From contig OX463824.1 in NCBI GenBank assembly GCA_949825045.1, forward strand, positions 33,016,001 to 33,080,000: DNA of 64,000 nt, read 5' to 3'. Shown here piece by piece: positions 1 through 9,764 of this stretch. The position numbers were made by a program, and so were the translations under genes. The notes below the pieces were generated by a model, which was given only the letters and a program-made list of their open reading frames with translations, searched no databases and was not told the origin of the DNA. The DNA is from Argyresthia goedartella. Lineage: Eukaryota; Arthropoda; Insecta; Lepidoptera; Argyresthiidae. The number at the start of each line of letters is the position of its first letter. Position 1 is the first letter of the stretch.

Positions 1-3000
1 TGCACGTCCACGCGGCAGAACGCCGCTACGAGGACGACGAGAGCCTTCACGAGCTGGTGAAGCAACACTTCGAGGTGGACGCGCTGGGTGTGTCTCTCCG
101 TGTGAAGACATCGCCGGAACATCAGCGCGCCATTGATATCTTCAAAAAGACGGCCCGTCGAGTCGACGGCCACTTCGAGGTTGGGCTGCCATGGCGCACG
201 GACGACATCGTGCTGCCGTCGAACTACGCCGACGCTTTGAGGCGTCTACATGGGATCGAGAGGAAGATCGACCGCGACCCCCAATTTAAGGTCGAGTACA
301 CGCAGCAGATCCAGAACCTTTTGGACAAGGGGTACGCGAAGAGATGCGACGGGAGCGAGCAGCGACGCCCCATACAATGGTTCCTGCCACACTTCGCGGT
401 GAAGAACCCCAACAAGCCGGGCAAGGTACGCCTGGTCTTCGACGCTGCGCACCGCTCACACAACACCAGCTTGAACGATAAGCTGCTGATGGGCCCGGAC
501 TTGCTGCAATCGCTGCCGGGCATCCTCTTCCGCTTCAGAGAGAGGCCGATCGCCGTGACTGCCGACAACGCGGAGATGTTCCTGCGCATCAAGGTCCGGA
601 GCCAGGACCAACCCGCGCAGCAGTTCCTCTGGAGAGGCGGCGACAGAACCCGTCCGCCTGACCACTACAAGATGACGTCGATGATCTTCGGCGCAAGCAG
701 CTCACCATTCCTGGCACACAGTGTGCGCGATCAGAACGCGATCGACCACGCCAGCACGCACCCCAGGGCACTTCCACTGATCACCCACAGTCATTACATG
801 GATGATTTGGTCCACAGCTTTGACACAGCGGAGGAGGCCCAGAGAGCAGTCGACGAAGTCATCGCGGTACACGCCGGGGCCAGCTTCACCCTCAGAAGCT
901 GGAACTCCAACTGCCCGCGCCTGCTGGACACCATCCCTGAGGAGCTACGAGCCCGGCGCCCTACAACCCTGGGCTCCAACGAGGTCAAGAACGAGAAGAC
1001 CCTGGGGATGCTGTGGGACGCAACGAGCGACGCGCTGGGGTTCAACACCACCCTGGCCCGCGTCCCTGACCCAGTCCGGATGCAGCAGCGGGCACCGACC
1101 AAGCGAGAGGCACTGGCAACGGTCATGTTAATCTTTGACACGCTGGGCCTACTCAGCAGCTACACCATCACGGCGAAGATCCTGCTGCAAGACCTGTGGC
1201 GCATCAGCATGGGCTGGGACGAGACCCTGCCATCGGCAAACGCCGAACGCTTCGACCGCTGGCTGGGGGTACTGAACGACATGGCCCAGCTGCGACTCCC
1301 ACGCCGCTACAACGAAGAGGACACTGCAGAGCCAGAGCGACAGCTTCATGTCTTCGTGGACGCCAGCGAGCAAGCATACGCCGCAGCGGCGTACTGGTGC
1401 CTTGAGCACGCCGACGGCCGCATCACGATCGCTTTGGCCGCCGCCAAAGCAAAGGTGGCCCCACTGCGGCCCCAGACGATCCCGCGCCTTGAACTCCAGG
1501 CTGCAGTGATTGGCGTACGACTCGCAGACATGATCAAGCGAGAACACCACTGGCAGCCACAACGAGTCGTCTATTGGAGCGACTCCAGCACCGTGATCCA
1601 GTGGATTCGTACCGACGCGCGGCGCTACACCCCATACGTAGCGCACCGGCTCGGCGAGATAGCTGAGGCGACCGAGCCCAGCCAATGGAGATGGGTGCCA
1701 ACCGAGCACAACGTGGCAGACGACGCGACGCGCCCGGAGAACATGCCACAAGGACCACACGACCGGTGGTTCATCGGCCCGGCCTTCCTCTACGAGCCTG
1801 AGGACGCCTGGCCCCGAGCATCGAACCACGAGCCAGAGGATGTCGAGGCAACGCACCACGCATCCAACACGGGGGGAGCGGATGGCCTGCCGGATATCAG
1901 CCGCTTCTCATCATATGAGCGGTTAATTCGGGCCACTGCTACTATATTGGCTTTCATCGACAGATGCAAGAAGAAGACTGAGCGCCTGGAGCTGCGCCAC
2001 CTCGAACGAGCAGAGCAGCTATGGGTGGCCAAGGCGTAGCGGGACAGCTTCGGGGAGGAGATCGCACGGCTACAAGCGGGCCGACCACTGCCAGCCTCCA
2101 GCCGTCTTCACAAGCTGGACCCGATGATGCAGGATGACCTGCTACGCGTGTGCGGGCGAATCAATGCCACACGCGTACCGACAGAAGCCAAGCAGCCACT
2201 CATCATGGATGGCCTCCACCCGCTGACTCGGCTGATCGTGCTGAGGGAGCACGCCGCCGCCGGACACGCCGGCAACGAACGCGTGCTGAACGACCTGCAG
2301 CAACGCTACTGGATACTGCGCGCACGTCCCACTGTGCGTGCGGTGTCCCGATCCTGCGCACTCTGCCGAGTGCGCCGATCGACGCCCCGAGTCCCGCCGC
2401 TGGGGAACCTGCCACCGGCCCGCCTGGACTCCAACCGCCGGCCTTTCACCAACTGCGGGGTCGACTACTTCGGCCCGATGCTGGTAGCAGTCGGGCGCCG
2501 GCGAGAGAAGAGATGGGGCGCGCTCTTCACGTGCCTGACGACGCGAGATGTCCACATCGAGCTGGTGGGCAGCCTCGACGTTGACGCAGCAATCATGGCC
2601 CTGAGGAGGATGGCTGCGCGCCGCGGATGACCTCGCCAGATCTGGAGCGACAACGGGACCAACTTCCGAGGTTCTGACAACGAGCTACGAGCCGCCTACA
2701 AGGAGTGGGCGCCAGCACTGCGAGACTACGCGCACCTGCAGCGCGTGGACTGGCGCTTCATCCCACCCGGGGCGCCGAACATGGGAGGCGCCTGGGAGCG
2801 ACTGGTGCGGTCCATCAAAACCGCCCTAAAAGCCACCCTGAACGAGCAGGTGCCTAAGGAGGAGGTGCTGCTGACTTTGCTGCTGGAGGCTGAGTACGCC
2901 GTGAACGCGCGCCCATTGACCCACGTGTCGGTGGACCCGGCCGACCCAGAGGCGCTGACGCCTAATCATTTCCTGATCGGGACATCGAGCGGCCTGCCCC

Positions 3001-3337
3001 AGACCGGCCCCTGCGACCCAGCTGATCGGCGCAAGTGGAGAGCAGCCCAAGGACTGGCTGACCAATTCTGGAGAAGATGGACCAGGGAATATCGTCCCAC
3101 CCTGGTGCCACGCAGAAGCGCAGCGGATCTCCAACGACCACTGCGAGTGGGCGACCTCGTCGTCGTGGTGGACTCCGGGTTGCCGCGCAACACATGGCCG
3201 CGCGGCATCGTCGAGCGCATACACGTCGGCACGGACAACGACGTGCGCAGCGCCGACATACGAACAAAAGGCGGAGTCTTCACGCGACCTACCAGGAAAC
3301 TCGCCGTCCTACGCGTGGAAGAGGAGGCTACGACGAG
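1..3337 (+). mobile_element. BEL-A: BEL/Pao LTR retrotransposon, left part
   Basis: Sequence shows the 3' half of a BEL/Pao pol gene running from the left window edge to a gypsy insertion after 3337. The element resumes at 11167 after a duplicated CGAG (3334-3337 and 11167-11170), finishing pol at 11231 and carrying its 3' LTR at 11189-11477. Its 5' LTR, gag and protease are outside the window. The coding sequence is strongly GC-rich at third positions, unlike the AT-rich LINEs around it. It was itself inserted into the leader of BEL-B1, because the sequence after 11477 matches the BEL-B leader near 35375. Confidence 0.9.
3..3337 (+). pseudogene. BEL-A pol: reverse transcriptase, RNase H, integrase (two nonsense codons)
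   Basis: One reading frame is open from the window edge to the gypsy insertion apart from TAG at 2037-2039 and TGA at 2628-2630. It therefore appears as three pieces (to 2039, 2124-2630, 2745 onward) in one frame. The reverse transcriptase shows VRLVFDAAHRS (about 425-457) and the catalytic YMDD (796-807). RNase H shows FVDAS, PRLELQA and YWSDS. Integrase shows the HHCC zinc site (2250-2375), NCGVDYFGP, then WSDNGTNF (2643-2666) and the GGAWERLVRSIKTAL glutamate block (2784-2828), then the C-terminal region typical of BEL/Pao. The last codons lie beyond the gypsy element, where the frame resumes and stops at 11231. The second nonsense codon falls inside the integrase core. Inactive as read; the family assignment is firm. 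Confidence 0.9.
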
Positions 3338-3555
3338 TGTGACGTCCCTACTTGGAGAGGAATAAAAAGATTCCAAATAGGTAGCCAACAAGAAATTTTA
3401 TTTAACGTGGGTTCTCCAAATGTAGTCTGACCCTGGTTACGCAGCAACGAATCTTCCCTGCGGGTTTTGCCGTAGTCGGAGTGCCGCTGACGTCGGAGAA
3501 GTAACGGTCCGAATGCAGCCGGAGCAGGGAAGCAGGTTAGCCCGAAGCGGTGTCA

Positions 3556-3670
3556 GGAACCGGGAAACCGTAGGGTAGCGAGGAAAAGCGGTGATCCCGA
3601 AGAGGTGCCAGGAACCGGGAAACCGTAGGGTAGCGAGGAAAAGCGGTGATCCCGAAGAGGTGCCAGGAAC
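3556..3670. repeat. 55-bp tandem repeat inside gypsy LTR
   Basis: The unit starting GGAACCGGGAAACCGTAGGG at 3556 repeats at 3611 without visible change; a third partial copy begins near 3666. The same array is in the other LTR at about 9983-10097. Tandem blocks in LTRs are often enhancer-like or recombination products; the role here is unknown. Confidence 0.9.
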
Positions 3671-3843
3671 CCCGAACTGGAATTCGAAACCGTTCCTCCT
3701 TTAACATCTGTTACTGCACTCCGTCCGAATGCTCCACCCGCCAAGAAAAGAATAGTGTTGTCGTGGTGGTAACAATCAGAACGGAGTTACATATACAAAG
3801 GAAAATACAGTGCTAGGAATAAAAACAAGCAAGCATTCATATT

Positions 3844-4050
3844 TGTTATCGGCAGACCCCACTTGGGACATTTTACAAATAATCGGACATTCTACAAAAT
3901 GTCCAAATGTGCAATCTGCCGGTAACATTAATTATTTCTATATATGAAAAAAGGATATTTATTTGTTTATCGGCAGACCTCACTTGGGACATTATGCAAA
4001 CAATCCGGACATTTTATGAAATGCCCAAATATGAAATCTGCCGGTAACAA
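3844..4050. repeat. Duplicated hairpin module inside gypsy LTR
   Basis: Two related blocks each open with TTATCGGCAGAC and close with AATCTGCCGGTAAC, so the block ends are near-perfect inverted repeats. Between them lie CACTTGGGACATT and related ATGTCC/GGACAT words. Second copies of both modules are in the other LTR from about 10271. Confidence 0.85.
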
Positions 4051-4739
4051 TCAACAATTTCCACACAAAAAGGTAGCTAGTATAATTTAGTAAGCTGAAC
4101 ATATTTTCCAGACATTCTATAAGAAGCCAAGACACACTAACGCGTGTCTAAAAGCGGGTAGCAATTTGCGTTACAATGCGATGTGAATATCGCGAAATAA
4201 TAATTAGCGAGTCTAAAAGGAATAAAACGCAACAAGCAATAAATGAAATGAGATGATTCTGGACACAAATGAGTAAGCCCGAAAGTACCTAACGGTAAGA
4301 TGATTTTAAAACAGTATCTTTCACCACTCACCTCAATCGGGGTTAATATGAAGCACAGACAAAACTAAAACGTAACTACTAGTAGTACGTTATGATTAAA
4401 CGTAAGTAATTACTGTTTAGAGTCGTTCGTCGGCGTACGGTAAAAAGGGACCGTTACAGAGCGCCAGTAGGACGGACGTGCGTATAGTGCTGAGTGAGTT
4501 TTCGGAATGACGCCGGCGCCGCAAAGTCAAGTTGCGGTCACGGCTAGTTAGTTTAAAACGGGCCAATCATAGCAGAGCGAGTGAGTTGTCAACAGTGGAA
4601 TGTTGCTAGTACAGCGCGTGAAAATTAATACTGTGATTACTAGCCTCATTTGGTAGTTTTATTAAGAGAATTACTACTTAAATTTAAAATAAGACCAGTT
4701 AATGATAGAGTGAAGACAACGGTAACTTACAACGTTACA

Positions 4740-4754
4740 ATACCCCCTCGCCCA
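4740..4754 (-). promoter_or_regulatory. Gypsy polypurine tract
   Basis: On the minus strand, immediately before the 3' LTR, the sequence reads CTGGGCGAGGGGGTA. A purine-rich tract in this position primes plus-strand DNA synthesis in LTR retrotransposons. Confidence 0.7.
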
Positions 4755-4795
4755 GTAAAGGGTTTTCATACGTAATGAAAATCCAAAACCTAATT

Positions 4796-7700
4796 CTAAA
4801 TATTCTTAACTAGTTTTAGATCCTTAACATGCCAGGTGCCTAAGTCCTTTCCCGTCATATCCTCTAAAATGTATACCAAGGGTGATTTCTTAGCGGAGAC
4901 GCGACATTTGGTATATTTGGGCGCTAACTTTTTACTAAAGTACTTGTCTTTATCACTCAAGACATAAGCACGTTTTAGGACAATGTCGCCTACGCTGAAT
5001 TCTGCCTCTTTCCGCCTAAGATTATAGTGCGCCGTATTTTTTTTATGTGCGTGCCAAAGAGATGCCTGTACCTTATCAAAATATTTTGACAGGTGACCCA
5101 GATTTTCAGCGTAAGTGTCGCGTGGCAGAAATAGTAGTTCCTCACCCAGATCGTTATCTGTATAATGAGAACCACAAGTAACCGTTTCTCGTCCGTACAC
5201 GAGGAACGATGGAGTGTAGCCAGTTGCTTCATTGACGGAGTTGTTAATGGCATACTGTATTTTGGGAATATTAGTGTCCCAGGTTCTGTGGTCATTGTCC
5301 ACGTAGGTGGAAATACATGTAACTATTGTTTTGTTATAGCGCTCGACAGTGTTTACTTGCGGAGTATATCTCGGAGAGAAGAATACGTTAGGTATCTTGT
5401 ATTTCTTAAAGAGGGTATTTGTTACCGAGCTAATAAACTGGGTACCATTGTCAAGGAATATTGTCTGTGGGATTCCGTGGACCAGAAACACAGAGTCCTC
5501 CAGAGCCTTGACGACAGCTTCCGAAGTAGCGCGTCGCATGGGAAAAATAAGGCAATATTTTGAGAAGCAACATGTTACGACCAAAATATAACTATTCTGC
5601 TTTCGACTGACCGGAAGTGGACCTATGAAATCAATGGATATCATTTGAAACGGCCGTGAGCATTGTTTAGGTCGACCCATCGTACCCAGCGTCGGATGGT
5701 TTTGTGGTTTGTAAGTGAGACATTTTGAACAAGAACCAACAAAACGTACGACGTCTTGGTGCATGCCCGGCCAGTAGTATCGAAGAAGTAAGCGTCGATA
5801 GGTCTTGAAAATACCCAAGTGAGCAGCAGTAGGGTCAGCATGATTCTCCTCTATGACGCTGTCACGCAATTCTTTCGGCACCACTTCCTTCCAGGAAAAC
5901 TCCGAAATCATTTCGCACTTATTTTTGGAGTGGCGATAGAGAGCACCACCTTCGATCAAGTAGTTAGGAAAGAGGTTCGGCTTTTCTAAACAACCGTTAT
6001 AAATGTTTTTGTACCATGTGTCAGTAGTAGTCAAATTAGAGTTGACCGTACTGATAGAAGCACATGGGAAAGCACGAGATAGTGCATCTGGAATGACATT
6101 ATCGACCCCACGACGATGTTTAAGTTCGAAATTAAAGGCAGACAACCTCACACACCAGCGTGCTAGTCTTCCGGTAGGGTTGTCCAGTGACAAGAACCAT
6201 TTGAGCGCGGAGTGGTCGGTGTAAACGGTAAAGGTTTTTCCGTTTTCCAAGTAACACCGCCAGTGTTCTAGAGCGGTTAAAACTGCTAGCGTCTCCCTCT
6301 CGGTTATACTGTAGTTCTTCTCAGATCCCGACAACGCCCTACTCATGTATGCAATCGGATGTTCTTTACCATCAATCGTTTGTGTGAGCATGGCACCAAT
6401 CCCAAAATTGCTCGCATCAGTGTGTACTTCGAACGGTAAATCGTAATTGGGACAAGAGAGAACCGGGGCTGATACAAGACACTCTTTTAGCTTATTAAAA
6501 GCATCATCAGCTTCAGTTGTCCACTGAAACTTGGGTGCGTTCTTCTTACTTGAAGTCAGCTGGTTGAGTGGTCCGGCAATAGTGCTAAAGTTGGGGACGA
6601 AACGGCGGTACCACGTGGCTGTTCCAAGGAAGCGTTTAAGATCTTTTTTTTTTGTGGGTGTTGGGAAATTAAGGATAGCCTCGACTTTTTCAGGATCAGT
6701 GCGAAGGCCATGCGCATCCACAACATAACCCAAGTACTTCAACTCATTTCTGAAGAACTTGCATTTTTCAAGGTTGATGGATAAGTTCGCTTGTTTTAAT
6801 TTATGCAGCACGCCTAGTAGTAAGGACACGTGTTCCTCAAAGCTGCTGCTGATGATAATAATATCATCTAAATATGCGAACGCCTTTAGATCAAAATTCC
6901 CGAACAGAAGATCGACAAGCCTTTGTTGAGTGGCAGGGGCATTGGTGAGACCGAAAGCAGTGGTCTTAAAACGGAGAGTTCCTCTGCCTGGAACATAGAA
7001 TGCAGTTTTGTCTTGATCTTCTGGAGCTATTGGAATTTGCCAGAACGCTTTCGACAAATCTACGCTAGATAAGAATCTTGCATCGCGTAGGTTGTCTAAT
7101 ATTTCAGTTATATAGGGTAGGTTATATGCGTCCTTTTTTGTGACCGAATTCAGTTTACGGCTGTCGAGGCAAAAGCGAGGTTGTCCATTCTTTTTATAGA
7201 CAATGAGGACAGGGGACGACCAAGCGCTCTCGCAAGGTTCAACTACATCTAACGCTAGCATTTCGTCGACTTGCTCTACCAAAATTCGCTGCTTCTCAGG
7301 TGACATTCGATAGTAACGTTGTCTTATAGGTTGAGAGTCACCAGTATCGATATGGTGAGTTATAAGACTAGTTCTACCAAAGCCCATACTGTCAGTGGAG
7401 ATTTCCTGGAATTGACTGACAATTGAATCGGCTGTGGACTTTTGTGAATCAGAGAGATTATCGTAAGACTGTATAAAAGTCTCATTTTTGTCGATACTTA
7501 TTTCTGCCAAAGAAGAGTTGGACAAGGTGATGCTACCTAAGTATTTGGGACAAATATTGAAAATCCGCCAAAAGTCAATGCCTAGGATAAGTGGGCTGTC
7601 CACATTTGGTAACACGTAACCCTTAATAATGTGGAATTGTTCTTCAAAGTGAATGGGAAGATTGATGTAGCCAATACTTTGAAGGGACTGGCCTCCAGCA

Positions 7701-8014
7701 GCAGTCACGGAGATACAATCATCGGTAAATACTTTTAGACCATGGTCCGACAATAATTTATGAGAATCATTGCCGAGAATAGTGACAGCAGATCCAGAAT
7801 CGAGTAGACCAGAAGCAGGGATGTCCCCGATTCTAACGGAAATATAGGGTCTACTGTCCTTTGTTGGTTTACTATCCAGAATTGAGGCGACTCTGAAACT
7901 AGAGAAGAAGTTTCTAAGGGTTTGTAGCCATTTTTCAAAATCTACTCTATCGAAATGACCCTTAGAACCGTCCCAATTCTGGCTAATTAGTTTTTTTGAA
8001 CGGTAGGAGTACAT
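4796..8014 (-). CDS. Gypsy Pol polyprotein (protease, RT, RNase H, integrase)
   Basis: An open frame of 1072 codons. The aspartic protease motif LLDSGSAVTIL lies near residues 70-80. Reverse transcriptase follows, with RFCLDSRKLN and the catalytic FAYLDD near residue 380. Then RNase H (EVHTDASNFGIGAML), the integrase HHCC zinc site (HLGIFKTY ... CSKCLTYK) and an integrase core with IDFIGPLP, FLDNGTQF and TVERYNK supplying the D,D,E residues. A short C-terminal tail contains VGDIVLKRAYV. The frame overlaps gag by 28 nt in the -1 phase and is probably made by ribosomal frameshifting rather than from the nominal start. Length and domain order fit Ty3/gypsy. No frameshift or stop seen. Confidence 0.95.
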   Translation of the reverse strand: MYSYRSKKLISQNWDGSKGHFDRVDFEKWLQTLRNFFSSFRVASILDSKPTKDSRPYISVRIGDIPASGLLDSGSAVTILGNDSHKLLSDHGLKVFTDDCISVTAAGGQSLQSIGYINLPIHFEEQFHIIKGYVLPNVDSPLILGIDFWRIFNICPKYLGSITLSNSSLAEISIDKNETFIQSYDNLSDSQKSTADSIVSQFQEISTDSMGFGRTSLITHHIDTGDSQPIRQRYYRMSPEKQRILVEQVDEMLALDVVEPCESAWSSPVLIVYKKNGQPRFCLDSRKLNSVTKKDAYNLPYITEILDNLRDARFLSSVDLSKAFWQIPIAPEDQDKTAFYVPGRGTLRFKTTAFGLTNAPATQQRLVDLLFGNFDLKAFAYLDDIIIISSSFEEHVSLLLGVLHKLKQANLSINLEKCKFFRNELKYLGYVVDAHGLRTDPEKVEAILNFPTPTKKKDLKRFLGTATWYRRFVPNFSTIAGPLNQLTSSKKNAPKFQWTTEADDAFNKLKECLVSAPVLSCPNYDLPFEVHTDASNFGIGAMLTQTIDGKEHPIAYMSRALSGSEKNYSITERETLAVLTALEHWRCYLENGKTFTVYTDHSALKWFLSLDNPTGRLARWCVRLSAFNFELKHRRGVDNVIPDALSRAFPCASISTVNSNLTTTDTWYKNIYNGCLEKPNLFPNYLIEGGALYRHSKNKCEMISEFSWKEVVPKELRDSVIEENHADPTAAHLGIFKTYRRLLLRYYWPGMHQDVVRFVGSCSKCLTYKPQNHPTLGTMGRPKQCSRPFQMISIDFIGPLPVSRKQNSYILVVTCCFSKYCLIFPMRRATSEAVVKALEDSVFLVHGIPQTIFLDNGTQFISSVTNTLFKKYKIPNVFFSPRYTPQVNTVERYNKTIVTCISTYVDNDHRTWDTNIPKIQYAINNSVNEATGYTPSFLVYGRETVTCGSHYTDNDLGEELLFLPRDTYAENLGHLSKYFDKVQASLWHAHKKNTAHYNLRRKEAEFSVGDIVLKRAYVLSDKDKYFSKKLAPKYTKCRVSAKKSPLVYILEDMTGKDLGTWHVKDLKLVKNI

Positions 8015-9261
8015 TTAGGGCATTCAGGTTTCTTTACACCTTTATTACCGCACCCAAAACAGACGATGACGTCACGACTAACCTTACACTGACGAAGATC
8101 GTGAGTGTTAGAGCGGCATCTTAGACAAAAGTTATTTGACTTTACAGTTGTTGCAGGAGCGATCGCAGAGACATGGTTGTCAGATTTCGTCTTACATGGC
8201 TTGTAAGCAAATTCGGGTGCTAGTGTGTGTGTGGTAATCGTTGGTGGCTCGCGAAAGTGTGACATACGGGTTTGTATATTTTCGTAATTTTTGCACAACG
8301 TTCTCAATACCCCAATATCCACAATCTGAGTTGCCGAGGCCAACGTACTCGCATAACATGGCCGGATATTGTGCAATAGTATCTCTAATTTGTCCTCTTC
8401 GGATAATTGTTTCGATAAGCGCGAAAACATTCCTGCCATTATGGAAAGATAAATGGTTATCGTTTCTGATTCGCCCTGAGTGCGAGCCCTAATTTCAGAA
8501 AGTAGACGATAATCATAGTCAGTTTGGCTGAAATCCTCTAACAACAGAGATTTGAGATCCGACCAGTTGTTAACGCTATCTCTTATACTTCGGAACCAGT
8601 GCAATGCTTGATCGGTGAAAATTTCCGTTGCATAGGACAGAAGTTTGGAGTCCGAAATATTTCTGGCCTGACACAGTTCCGAAACCCTTTCGATAAAAGC
8701 CCGAACACATGATTTCCCGTCGTACTTCAATTTACTAAGTTCGGAAGTATTGCTACGCTCGCAAGTTACAGAAATCACGCTCGCGCCACTAACAGATGGC
8801 GTTGATTCCCTACACGCAGTATTAGGCGAGGAAGATATTGAAAGGGGATCCTTTGCTTGTGATAAGAGAGCTAGGATCTTCGAATAATATTTTCGGTAAA
8901 TCTCCGACAGTTGATCATGGCCCGTTTCGAACTTTTCATCCGTAGGTACCCGACTTAATCTGTGATAGACATGGTGCATCAGATTTTGTGTCCTAAGAAG
9001 AGAGGATCTATCTGGTGCAGGTCCGTCAAGAGTAGATTGCACTTTGTCCAAGATTTTGACGACTGCAAGTAAGTCGTCCTTAGGTTCAAGGTGAGATAAC
9101 AGAACGTCCTCTGACGGGTATTCTGTCACAAGTTTAGTTATTTGTTTACGTAAAATTTCTACGGTAGTGCCTGGGTTTTCACCTCTGATGGCAACTTCGT
9201 ACTCCAGTTCTGCTTTGTTTAGAGAGAGAAACTTAATTTGAAAAGACATGATGCAGCTCAA
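7987..9261 (-). CDS. Gypsy Gag
   Basis: 424 codons. The N-terminal half (about residues 150-320) has the mostly helical, tryptophan-containing pattern of a gypsy-type capsid, with ALHWFRSIRDSVNNWSDLK. The C-terminal part holds Cys/His knuckles: CLRCRSNTHDLRQC (C-x2-C-x4-H-x4-C) and a second C-x2-C cluster near CFGCGNKG. Gag would form the virus-like particle and bind the element RNA. The stop at 7987-7989 directly follows a -1 slip site leading into pol. Frame intact. Confidence 0.9.
   Translation of the reverse strand: MSCIMSFQIKFLSLNKAELEYEVAIRGENPGTTVEILRKQITKLVTEYPSEDVLLSHLEPKDDLLAVVKILDKVQSTLDGPAPDRSSLLRTQNLMHHVYHRLSRVPTDEKFETGHDQLSEIYRKYYSKILALLSQAKDPLSISSSPNTACRESTPSVSGASVISVTCERSNTSELSKLKYDGKSCVRAFIERVSELCQARNISDSKLLSYATEIFTDQALHWFRSIRDSVNNWSDLKSLLLEDFSQTDYDYRLLSEIRARTQGESETITIYLSIMAGMFSRLSKQLSEEDKLEILLHNIRPCYASTLASATQIVDIGVLRTLCKNYENIQTRMSHFREPPTITTHTLAPEFAYKPCKTKSDNHVSAIAPATTVKSNNFCLRCRSNTHDLRQCKVSRDVIVCFGCGNKGVKKPECPKCTPTVQKN
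7990..7996 (-). promoter_or_regulatory. -1 ribosomal frameshift slip site A AAA AAC
   Basis: On the minus strand the last gag codons contain A AAA AAC in the X XXY YYZ register, followed at once by the gag TAA. Slipping back one base enters the pol frame, which is -1 relative to gag (starts 1247 nt apart). This heptamer is a known efficient eukaryotic retroelement slip site. I did not define a downstream pseudoknot. Confidence 0.85.
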
Positions 9262-9748
9262 ATAATAAATACCAAAGAGATGAGTAGTGAAAGTGTACTG
9301 ATTCCTTTAGTCGCCTCTTACGACATGCACAGGAGGAAATGCAACTGCCGTATTCTTTTTTGATTTCCCGGGACAGCACAGGAAGAGAAATCAAGGAATT
9401 GAAAATGACGCTACTAATTAGTCTCCGTTCTGTTACAAAATGATTTATGTACGTTAGGTTTTGACGGTATGAATGAAGTGAATGACGATGTAGAAAAAAA
9501 TATATATGTTAAAACTGCAAATAAAAATATTGCAACTAGTGGGTAGGTGGTTAATTTTTTTTATAAGAGAACGAGAAATTAAAACCAACGTAGGAATTTG
9601 AAAAAAACACTACAATTTAAAAGTTTGAATAATAACCACGTACACAGAAGTTGCTAAGCAAAACCAAAATTACAACACAGGTAAACGTTTACAAAAACAC
9701 GCACACACAAACAACTAACTACTTACAGCGTAAGCAAGGCCAGACTAA
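9262..9748 (-). other. Gypsy leader between PBS and gag
   Basis: About 490 bp without a convincing ORF on the minus strand. It should be the 5' leader with packaging signals. A plus-strand segment near 9308-9385 (beginning TTAGTCGCCTCTTACGACAT) resembles an interspersed motif I remember from lepidopteran sequence; this is memory, not a search. Confidence 0.6.
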
Positions 9749-9763
9749 CCACGTTGGGCGCCA
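9749..9763 (-). promoter_or_regulatory. Gypsy primer-binding site
   Basis: One base beyond the 5' LTR the minus strand reads TGGCGCCCAACGTGG. A TGG start is complementary to the CCA end of a tRNA, as expected for priming minus-strand synthesis. I do not assign the tRNA species. Confidence 0.8.
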
Positions 9764-9764
9764 C

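Larger units (their letters stand above)
3338..4739 (-). repeat. Gypsy 3' LTR
   Basis: 1402-bp long terminal repeat, the downstream one relative to the minus-strand element. It matches 9765-11166 throughout as far as I can read. Internal structure: a 55-bp direct repeat from 3556 (two full units and a partial) and two hairpin-bearing modules at about 3844-3929 and 3967-4050. Confidence 0.95.

Noticed and set aside
1149..1859. 236-codon minus-strand ORF
   Set aside because: Antisense shadow of BEL-A pol produced by GC-rich third positions; no domain.
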